From: Hippopus hippopus
Lineage: Eukaryota; Mollusca; Bivalvia; Cardiida; Cardiidae
Assembly: GCA_946811185.2 (NCBI GenBank)
Contig: OX328096.1
Location: 35,972,011 to 36,036,010, forward strand
Direction: 5' to 3'
DNA length: 64,000 nucleotides
Position 1 is the first letter of the stretch; each line of letters begins with the position of its first letter. The notes below the pieces were generated by a model that saw only the letters and a program-made list of their open reading frames with translations, was not told where the DNA came from and did not search any database. Made by a program: the position numbers and the translations under genes. Shown here piece after piece: positions 36,701 to 48,700 of the stretch.

Positions 36701-39700
36701 AAGGAGTTTATTGTATCTGCAAAAGTATCGACCCGGGTCAGCATGCGCAGTTCGCGCAGGATGACCTGGATGGAAACTTCTTGCTTTTGTTATATGTTCT
36801 GCATGTCAAAGGCGCAGTGTCCTTCATCATTCAGTGGGTTGTTATACAAAATTGGTTTTATGGATCCATGATTATATGGCCTGCAACACGCGAAAAGGGG
36901 CATTCGGACATTTGCGTAAAGTGTCGTCTCGGATCAGCCTGCTCAGTCCGCGCAGGCTAATCCGAGACGACACTTTCCGTTTTTATGTAATTTTCTGTTT
37001 TGCGCAAGTCTACTGTAGCACAAAATCTAATGTAATCGTAAACTGCCGTCTCGGATCAGCCTGCGCGGACTGCGCAGGCTGATCCGAGACGACACTTTAC
37101 GGAAATGTCCGAATGCCCCTTTTCGCGTGTTGCAAGCCATATGATGTCTTGCTTGGTATAATGCAACACAAAGATGCATAAAGCCCACTTTTTGCAGAGC
37201 ATGGCTCTCATTTATATATACGGACAAGTCACTTTAGAAATTATAAGAGAAAGCCGTTCCCCACCATGATTCATTGCCATAAATTATGTCGTCATCTGGT
37301 CTTTTTTAAACTCTTTATACTACACAATACAATTTTGAATTAGTCCAAATTTATGGACATTGCAGACCACTAATGAAAGGTAGCTCAAATCATTGAACAT
37401 AGCTTTAATTAAGTAGAGAACATTGTGGGTATAAGGAGAAAGAGCTGGTTACCAGCATTTCCTCCTTTTCCCACAATTTTTTCAAAAGGCTTTTTCTCAG
37501 GGTCGTAAAACTCGTGATTTTTTGTAAAAGAGTTAATAATATCATCCACTATTCTTGTTATGCAAGACACACTTTTTAAAAACAAGACGGCTAAAAGAGA
37601 AATTGCTTCCAACGTTTAATTTGTCCTTCTGCTACAATACTTACACATGTATTCATGCACCACACCATAATACATATCAATTATCCCTGTTTTATAAAAA
37701 GCTCTCACCGTCTTCTAGTGCAAATTTTGTTTCAGAAGGTGATAAGTTAATTGTAACAGCAATTACATTATGTAATTGCAGTTTTCGTAACATCATTTTT
37801 TATGTCGGATGAGACCCCATCAACAACAACTTCTAACCTTGCTCCAAACTTAAAAGACTCTAATGTGGAAAAAAAATCGTGGCGAGAAGAATGATTTATT
37901 GTCCCTGACATGCAAACCGCACCCGACAGCACCCCTCGTTTGTTTTCTGACCGTATGCAGTCGGCAATGAGAGCGTTTGAAGAGTCTATTAACCCTTCAC
38001 CTCAACTCTTTACCAAACGACAAATTTTTAATCTTGTCCACTTGCAGACGACAAAAATAAACATGTGTCAAACACTGAAATTTATGTTTGGAAGGGTACA
38101 AAATATTTTGGAAAAAGGAGAAAATCCTAATTACTAGCATTATCTTCTTTTCACGTTGTTTTCAAAAATCCTCATCTTTGGGATCGCCAATAATCGGCAT
38201 TGTTTTGTAAAGGGTTAAAAATTCTGATGTAGCGAACGCACCCTTTTTTTCACTAAGCTTATGATAAAGGCGTAGTTTCAACATCGTTTTGACTTTGAAT
38301 CAGTAACGACAAACTCATCACCTTCTCATTTTTTAGCTTACTTTTGTACAACTTCAGTTTCTTAAGAACGGACGCAACATCGCATTGCGTAGTCCTCCAT
38401 TCGTGTAGTAGGTTAATAAAGAAGCCGACATAATTGTGCGAGTTCCCTATCATAACGAAGTTATTGTCACTTCCCATTCTCGGTTCGATCGACGAAACAT
38501 TATCTTTGGCACATCGTTTGATTAATGTACTGAATATTAATTTAGCAATTTGTTTTCACTACTCCGTGTTTGCTTTTCTCGCGCAATAAACAAGTCGTAG
38601 GAGGCTATTATCGACTCCGTTTCACAATGAAGGCTTATCGCAAAGCTTTTTTTACGCAGATTGATTTTGGTTTGGGAGAAACCTCTCTCGCGCCCAAGAG
38701 AAAGATAGCAGAGAAAATATCGACCCTTGCTGAAGACCACCAAATAGATAAAACGTAATTGTGCTTGTCCTCACCCTTAGACCGATAAACAAACAAAAAG
38801 AACATTTTCATCCAGTGCTGAAATTTTCCTGGCAATTATATCACTAGTTCTGTGTAGCAGTGTTAATCAACAATTTTGCTTGTTGCAGCAGTGTCAATCA
38901 ACAATTTTGCTTGTTTTTCCAAAGTTTATCAATCTTTAAGTTGTAAAGAAACATACCATAAAAATCGATTTCAACAAATCAAACAGCAATTATTTATGTT
39001 GTAGACAAACAATCAATTGTTCTTTAACTTGATTCTCAGTACTTTGGTACTTTGATTATGCGTTTTCTTTTTGAACTGCTATTGGAAGAAGACGCTTGAC
39101 CAATTCATCAGAATGGAACATAGAAAAACCCTGAGAACTTGTTTTCAAGCAAACGAGCGATCACTGTTAATTTTGATATTCAACACCAAAACGGTCTTAT
39201 AATTAGCCATGCTTACGTTAAAACTAAATGTGTCGCGGAAGAGTGGACCAAGTTCTAGCTGTATATTCTGCACACGCTGGCCTTGATTCTATTCTGTCCG
39301 AGGGAGGCCTCAGTGGTTAGGGCGCAGAATTTGTAACGAGAAAATCCTGGTTCGATCCCTGCCTGGGCTCTGGTTAAGTAGAGGTGATTTTGGTTGAGGC
39401 ACTGTTCAGCCCCAGTCTAGTAACGGCTAAACCAAAGAAAGGCACAACTGAGATATTTTCGTGATACTGACTAAAAACTGTTGAAAGCGGTATGAAACTT
39501 AAACTGTCTGATAATGTGTTAATCTTGCCATAATCAGCTTATGGAATGAATGTATTACACAACTGTACATCAGACCTGCTGTTGTTACCAAATCAATGAT
39601 ATGCAAATGAAGACTCGGTTTTTCCAAGAAATTGCCGTTGCATAAAACTGCGTGTAAACGCAGTAAAGAATTAATGTCGGTACTAAAATTGAGGACTTTA

Positions 39701-42700
39701 TGAGAAAAGCTGGAATGTAAATCATAGGAAATACTCTAATGTAGAATGAGAGAATATGTTCTTTCTCTCTCTTTTGCATTTCAACCGGTAGGACTAGTAT
39801 ACTGTTGCGGGCACGCTGTAAGAGGCTGTTTGTTTATATCATAACTGGGCACCTATCAGGATGACCACATACGTAAATGTTTTCTTTCAGAACGATTCAC
39901 TGTTAAAATATTTGACCGAACATTTTTGGTTTTCAATTTGCTAACCCTTCAACCAACAGTCTCGAGTTTTAACGACCCTACTTTTACAACGTTTTCAACC
40001 AACCTTTTTTTTAAAAGCCTCCTAATTCGGGGCCGTTAAACAAGGGGTTATTTTGCAATGGTTTAAATATTAGGTCATCTGCAATCAACAAAGGTATGCG
40101 AACATTGCCCTGACTCTGATTGACCAATTGTAATGCTACACCAACTCCATCGGCTTGGCGGAAAACCATTACCTACTATTTATTCTTCCATGGACTTTCG
40201 GTGTAAGGTATCCGAACTAATGACTAACACAATCTTTGAGAAACAAAATGAATGAAAAAAAAGCATGAAATTAAATCATGATGGTCCATCAGATTATCTG
40301 GGCGAGATTGACATAATATGCACTCGATTTACGACCGAGTTCTCTGTCATTTCTTGCCTAGTAACATGTATTACACCATTTTTTTTTCGAAATGTTTTTA
40401 TCAAACTCTACAATCTTCTCTCCTTTCACATCAAACGATATTCCAGACGCAGAATCTTCCAAAAATCTACCCTGATTGTCGAAAGAAGCCAAATTTGCTG
40501 ATAAGTCAGGTTTTCACGTCACAGTAACATTCTCACAAAAAAGAGGTTATCTTGAGGTTATTCTTACAGTGATGTTTTAACCCTTAGATTTTATATATAG
40601 CAATTTCTAAGCTATTTTTGTCAGAATATCTGGCATGGAAGCGGGCATTGAAGATTACACTACACGTTCCGTGCCTACTGAAATTGACCTACACTGTCCA
40701 TAAAAGTAACTAAATCTGAGTTTAGCCAATAATTTTCGCATAATTATAAACGGTACAGTCTGATCTTGACACACACGTTTTGCAAAAGTGCCCGAAAACA
40801 GTTTGCACGAGGCTTTTGTTACTCTTGAGGACAGTGTGGATCAAGATAAGACTGCTCAGAACGAGAGGTCTGATCTTGAATTTACATTGTGTGCTACATG
40901 TATATACTTTGCCAAAAATCCTTACCAGAACAGCCTTGACTTTGCAAAATCTACATACATGTATTTTTTCTGACTAAGAATTCGCATGTCATTTGTTTAG
41001 TGTTATAAGGTTAAACACTTTCACTACCAATGACGACTAAGGTAGATTTTGAATAGATCAACATCAGACTGCAAAGAACGTGCAGTCTGATCTTGATCTG
41101 CACCATCCGCTACCCGACGCTTGACTTTGACCAAATTCGTCTCAAATAACAGTGGAAATCTACCATGCCCCAAAAAGTCGAATTTCATTAGTTGGTAGTG
41201 AAAACATTAAAGAAGTTTTAACAGTTAGCAACTTTGGTAAAGAAAGCAAGTAAGTTTTAAGATCAAGCCAGTGTATCAGTTAACACTTTAAACTTTAACC
41301 GACCTTTCTTAGTTCAATATGAGTAATATATCAACAACAAAACTACAGATCAATTAGTTAATGTGAAGATTAAATTTCATATACACTGAATTTATGGCAG
41401 CTCAATACGATTCATCTAAGCCCACCATACAAATCAGCAGTAGATCAGTTTCCGAAATTCTTACCGGTGCAGCCTACTTTAATTGAAGCATATCAAATAT
41501 ATTAACAGTAAACTTTTTCTTGCGAAAAATTATTGCACACCGTATCTACATATTACAATTAATGTCTTTTACGCTTGTCACCTGCCTGCATGTCTGAAAG
41601 CAAAGATGTCGCTATGTCAGACGTGTTCGTGGGAGAGCCAATGGAAAAGACATGATCTAATAAAATAATAATAACCTGTCGACCGCCACAAAGGCATAAA
41701 ATAGAATAGAGTGGAATCTTACTGTAGCCTTGCACGGGCAAAATTTACAGGTTAGAGATATTTGTAAGGGCAAAGACGATTCTTTAAATCAGGTGATTGA
41801 TACTGAAAGGTCTATAGGACGGTCATAAACACCATTATCAATATGTTTAAAGAGTTTTGGGGAAAAAAAGCAAGCAGATAAAGCAAAAGACAAGCGTTGA
41901 CATGCGCATTAAAGTCTATAATAATGCAACCATTGGCAAACAAATCTGTAGTTAATTCTGTCATATCTAGCCAATGGGAAACAGACTTTAAGAAATGAAG
42001 GCCATGACCGCACACTGTTCCGTGTCTTGAATTTGCATTTTCTTCCATTTCGTGCATTTCTCGGGGCCAAAACCCGTCTATCATCACGGAATCGTAATCT
42101 CATTGGAATACTGGAGATTTGTTTTCATTGTAGCGTGACTTCATTATCTTGCATTGTCTCAATTATTTCTAAATCCAATATCAGTTTCTCTGATACAAAC
42201 TCAAGGTAGAGCACAAACTGAGTTACTGTTTTGAGTTTTGTTAGTCGACTTCATTTTTCCTTATTACAGAATTGGTGTAGGTAGAGTATTGTTTGTAGAA
42301 ATGAAGCTTATACTTCACTCAACATTTTTCCGGACATGTTAGAGTGACAGTTCGCTTACCCATATCTCTCCTGGCAATACATGTAACCAGTCCATGACCG
42401 AGGACTTTCCCTTTGACCTACACAGTTAGCAGGGATCGAACAAGAATTTTCTGAATGCAGACTAGACGCATTAACCCTTAATCTACTTAATAAGTTAAAC
42501 GAAACTTTCAAGCCGATAGTAAACCCCGAATAATGCGATTTCAAAATTATTTTTGGAGAAAAAAAATCTGCCTTATCGGGCAATGTAGATCTAAGATCAG
42601 ACTACACGTTCTGTGCAGTCTGATCTTGATCTACACTCTCCGCAATAGGTCAGCGGGTCGCGTTTAGTAGCCTAAAGAATAACCATTCCTAAAAGCAAGT

Positions 42701-45700
42701 CATTTCTCTAGTATCCTGCATTATATAGTTCGGTGTAGTCTGAAATTGAATTCAACTCTTCCTAAAAGAACCACGCGTTGCCTTCAGAATGTTTAGAACG
42801 AAAGGTTTCGAATCTCTTCGATTCCCCGAAGATGTACCAAAGTACCAATTGTGCTTTGATTATTCATTGCAATTATAATCAAAGTGATTTGTTGACGAAT
42901 TACTCCAGAATACCTAGAACATTTAATGGCACCCGGGATGGGAATATATATACCGGTATCCTTGGAAAATTCAAATTGGGTATTAATTTCAAATTACAAT
43001 CCTATCATTGCTCGCTAATATCGTATGTGAAAAGGAATAATTCATGAAATTAGAATTATATTCCCTGATCACCAGAGAGCTATCAGAGATGAAATATTTA
43101 TCATTATACCCGAGAAAAGTGTTTGTGTATACCATGTGGTCATGTTTTCATGGCATTTTATTTAACAAGCACTCCATCATCTAGTGCCATAACCCGCACA
43201 TATTCACTAAGTATTTTAAAATCGAATTACATTTAAGTTGCGCTCTATGAAAAGGGGATTCAATGCACTTGCAAAAACTATAAAGTCATGTCAGTGTAGA
43301 CTGACATTGGTCTAAACCTTTGCTATTTGTAATTTTCTGCATGTTCAAGAACCATTCTACCTTCAGAATTTAGTCGGTTGTTAGATTAAAGGGATTTTAT
43401 GGATCCATAATTATGTGCTGACTTTCTTTGTATTATGCATCACGCAGATGCATTAAACTCCCTTTTCGCAGAGCACAGCTCATTTCTACATTCTAAGACT
43501 AGCCATCTGTTAGAATGAGGAAGAATGTCTTAATTATAAGCCTAACCTAGTCTCCGCATTTACCTGAATGACCTAATGGTTATTCCCGTAGCATTGTTTA
43601 ACCCTTATGCTACTCAATAAATGAAATGCAACTTTCAAGCCGATAGTGAAAACCAAAATGATGTTATGTCAAAAGCATATTTTGGGGATAGAATATCTGC
43701 ATAACGGACAGTGCAGATCCAAGATCAGACTGCACCTTCTGTGCAGTCTGATCTTGATCTACACTGTCCGCAAAAGGTCCTTGAGTCGCGCTTACCAGCC
43801 TAAGGGTTAAAGCATCTCTTTGTAAAATATATAGTTTCAATGTTAAAAAGTGAAAATACATTTTCTCGTCATAGAGTAAAATACCACCATCCAATTACAA
43901 AGAATCATACTGTTTGACTCATCACTTTAAATTTGAAGGATTGGTACTAATATATAAAATCTTTTACGAAACAAAAGAGAAAAAATATGTGGAAAAAGGA
44001 GTTATTGCTTGTTACAGGCGACTGCTCATTTTCCCACAATTTTTCCAAACCTGTTGGTCGTAGGCTGTCAAGCCGCATTTGGCCAGTAACGATTAAACGA
44101 ACAAATGAGACTATACTCGTATTTAGACCCGTGTCACATGTCCTCAATTTATATCGATGTACACTCATTTGTAAGAGTACCCTGGGTAAATAACACGGCA
44201 CAACGCTCAAAGCCCAATCGATGCTAATTACCATATTTGATGTATTCAAATTTGCCCTTTATCTTGCCAGACGCAACCTCAGACGTGTTGTGCTGAGGAC
44301 ACAGACCAAAATCAGCTCGTATATGCCTGCAGTCTGATCTTCGTAAATGTTCTTAGGGTATAGTTTCATGGTTTCAGTCATATAGTCCCCATGAAATGCC
44401 ATTACAGTAAAAGAAAGGTTTACAAGTAACAGTCAACATAGAAATTCTATAGCAAAAGGTTTAACTCTTAACAAGAAGATAGAATTTTAGACTTTTCCAA
44501 ATTAAAAGCATTTTCAAATGACAAATTACATGCAATATAAACGATGGAATTTGTATTTAAAAGTTTAGAAATATTGTGGGAAAAGGATAAAATACTGGTC
44601 ACCAGCATTTTCTTATTTTCATACAATGTTTTCAAAAGCCCTTTTCATCGTGTGACCGTTTGGTAAAGGTTTAGGCACACGTACATTAGCCTACATGTGA
44701 GAGATTTAACACATCATGGAAAGCAAATGATATCTGATAGCCTCGTTTCCATTCTGGAAGTGTCAAAATGATTCCAATTAGACACCTTTTGACATCCATC
44801 CAGATCATCGGCTTTGTTAAGATATGAATCTAAGATTTCTGGGTTCATACAGAACATGCCGGGAACCATTGCTTTAAGTTTTTACCAGACAACAAAAATT
44901 GGATTGGTCCAAATTGAAAGCGTTTGTAGAAAACATTTTCTTTTTAAATGTGGCTTAAATGAATGGATTTGTCTTTGAAGGAAGAGAAAACAATGCTACT
45001 GATTTGTAACATTTTCTCCTTTTCCGACAATGTTTTCATACGCTGTGTTCTTCTAGGTCGTTAAAACACGAAATTGTTTGGTAAAACGTTAATTGGACAT
45101 CAGGAGTTGTATTTAGTAACAATTCTAAACTTTGTTCTAATTCAAAATTCGAAAACTCGTTGTCTGGTTAGCTGTGGCGTTATATCACGTCCATTCGGAT
45201 ATCTATCAAATTTTACTGCTTTTTCAATCGATTACTGTTTGCTCGAATCAGAATCTCTATAAAACGTTTCAAAGCGCAAAGTTAGTTGAAGGCAAAATTA
45301 TTATCCAATTTGTTATGAAGCTGCAACCCTCTTTCAAATGAAGTTGATGGTAAAAGTGGTTTTAATGTATATCCGTAATGCATTATGCCAAGCAAGGCAT
45401 GGTATTATTAAGGACTAAATCCGGAGTAGAATGTAAATGCCAATGATAATTTGGCAGATTAAGTATTGGATGACCAAAAAGTCCAAACAAAATATCCTGA
45501 CGGTCGCTTTTATCCGTTGGTAACAGTGGGCGATGTTAGTTACTTTTTCCGGGCAGTGTAGATGAAAATTAAATTGCATTGAATGAACAGTTTGATATTA
45601 AATCTACAAGATCCGATAATTTCTGAGCTATTTTGCTCAGACAAGCCTCTAAAACTGAAATATCTTGGTTCAGCTGTTACTCATTCATTGATAAGTCTTT

Positions 45701-48700
45701 CTTTTTTTTAAATTTATTTTTTGTTCAAAATCATCTACTCTGGAAACAAAGCACCAAACGACTTGACATTGAATACATGCTTGCAATACGTGGATAATCA
45801 ACGCAAATCAGTGTTAAGCACACGAATATTAGAGAAGTCGCAGACAACTTATCCATAACAACAAAGTCCATAAGAATGATCAGTTGCATGACACACAAAG
45901 TCGTCTGTAGAAGGTAATGTCTTAACCCTTTACCAAACGACAACAATTTGGACTAGTCCAAATTGAAAGCATTCGCAGACGACAAATTAAATGAGGCTCA
46001 AATGGGAAGAGTTGTCTGAGAAAGGGTAGAAAACATTATGGGAAATAGAGAAAATGCTTGTAACCAGCATTTTCTCCATTTTCCACAACGTTTAATAGCC
46101 TTCTTCCTAAATGTCGTTAAAACACGCAATTGAGGGGCAAAGGATTAAACTTGCAGGTTTCGCATTTGCAAATAGCGAATTACCTTTAACTAAAAATGAT
46201 TTCTGTCGATGAAATTGTAGAAAGCATTGAGTGATAAGGAGAAAATGCTGGTTGCAAGCATTCTCTCCTTAACCCACCACGTTTTAAAAGCCTTCTTCTA
46301 CAGCGTCTTTAAAACACGACAATTGTCAAGTAAAGATCTATACTGTAAAACACCACAAATTCTAAACCGGAACCCAAGGGGTAGAATTACGGACAGAAGC
46401 ACACTCACCTTGTATTGTAGACCCGGAATATTGAGCTGAGGTACTAACTTGTGGCAAGACAATAGGAACAGTGGTTCCATTAGCTGACTGGATGGGATAG
46501 GAGGAGCTATATGTGGTGTTAACTTGACCTGGAAGGCAATGATTTCAGAGTCTTACAACATTGTCGATGGTACATCAACTTATAGCATATCTTATAAGCC
46601 ATACTCCGTGACAAGGGGGTAAGATGCATCTGTAAAAAGTATCGAACCATGTCAGCCTGTACAGTCCGCACAGGCTGACCTGGGTCGAAAGGTTTTGTTA
46701 TTTGTCAAATTTCTGCATGTCAAAGGACATGTCTACCTCATTTAGTCGGTTATTACATAAAAATGGATTTTATGTACCCATAGTTGTGCGAAAACTTGCT
46801 TGGTATATTGCATTTCTAGGATGTATTAAACCCCCATTTGCCTGAGTGCCGCTCAAATGAATATGGCCTGCAACACGCGAAAAGGGGCATTCGGACATTT
46901 GCGTAAAGTGTCGCCTCGGATCAGCCTGCACAGTCCGCGCAGGCTAATCCGAAACGACACTTTCCGTTTTTGTGTAATTTTCTGTTTTGCGCAAGTCTAC
47001 TGTAGCACAAAATCTAATGTAGTCGTAAAGTGCCGTCTCGGATTAGCCTGCGCGGACTGCGCAGGCTGATCCGAGACGACACTTTACGCAAATGTCTGAA
47101 TGCCCCTTTTCGCGTGTTGCGAGCCAATTATGATAAAACATGAAATTAATGAACAGATTAAGACAGATTTAGTATGAAACATTACATAATTTCAAGCATG
47201 CAGGCTGTATAGAATTACAGATTAGCCAATATAAGTCACACTGGTGTTTTACAATGAACGGATTTTACATAGACAGTCTTATTTAAATGGTTCAACGTGC
47301 ATTTGTAACTACTCATTATTATTATTATCTTTTTTAATCACGGAATACAAAATGTCTATCCGTATATTTGTGATTAGCTTTAGTATATCCTAGGTCAGAA
47401 AGTAATAGATCATAATGCAGACGCTTTGCAAGGATAAATTTTTCAAGTTCGGTAAATAGGATGTCGCACATAGCAGAACAGAAAAATGCGCCGGTTTCTT
47501 TCACAATTATTTGCAGCACAAAATGGTTGTTATCACAGTGAACCATTTAAATCATGCCCAGCTGATCGCACTGAACAAAAATCAATGTAAAACTGATGCA
47601 TTAATAAAGCTTCCACAATAAACGAAAAATAAAACACTATCTATATAATCTCTAATACCGTTAATAATTCTAAAACCAACAAGGACATTCTTAATACGTC
47701 ATCAGTATCGGTTTAGCAATTAATTGGTGTAACGTTTGCAGCACGTGAAATTCTAAACGTTCCGATTACAACGAATCGTCAAAGTTGTTTTTCGAAACAT
47801 TTCAGACATTTTAGACAACTTCCATACAACATGAATTCAATTTGCTTGATTCCTTCTCGCAGGCTGTATCAAATGACAACCAAGATAAAATCAAAAATAC
47901 ATAAAAGGTCAGCTTGGATTCAAATTCCATTTCCTAAATTTGAATATTGCCATTGTGAGAGATTCAATCGAAATGGATATTAAACACTTTATCAATATTG
48001 CTACTGAAACCTGCAATTTATGAAATGCAGCACAGAGACCCGCGTGGCTTATCACTGTTTGGAATCTATCGTTCAACTCTTACATCGCCAAAGCAGTGAA
48101 ATGGACATATTTAATAAGCTTTAAAAAGGCCAAAGTCTTCCTACACCGTGTCTTTTTAAATCAAGAGTTCTCAAATGTCGGCCAGAGTAGGTCCAGGATC
48201 AGATTGCATTTACTGTGCAACAGCAGCCTTTAATATGCAATGTCTTCTACAGAAACTGAAGATGTTCTTGTTACAGCAAGGATGAAAGCTATTCCAATCT
48301 TTCCATTGTAGTATGATCATTACTCAAAGTGGAACCGGCTTCTATTCAACGTTTAAGATAAGGAAGGGCCCCATTAATTTGTTTGCATTTAGGGTATATC
48401 AAAATATCTTAAACCTCATCATGTGAACATGTTTATGATAGTTTCCGGTTTAATTGTCATGCTCTCAGCACAGCAGCTTTCACTTTTAATCACAAATTTT
48501 AGAGTAGGAGTATAAGAATTTCCAAATAAGGTTACATTTATGGTGTTTTTATGTAGGTTCTTACATTCCGGTGATTTTATTTCATCAAGAAACGTGGTAC
48601 TGATTTATTGCATCGTGTCGTTCGAAAGAGAAGACAATTCGAATTAAAAAAAAAGATGAGAGACAACACTGTAGATAATGGTCCTAGATATATGCACCTT

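Noticed and set aside
38259..38477. Weak BTB-like start on the minus strand
   Set aside because: Only a few matching residues, no continuation and no splice site that extends it.
39298..39380. Functional tRNA gene
   Set aside because: A and B boxes are present, but the sequence cannot fold into a full cloverleaf that I can see, and the 3' body is SINE-like.
47334..47546. 70-residue minus-strand frame
   Set aside because: No motif, repeat relation or splice context.
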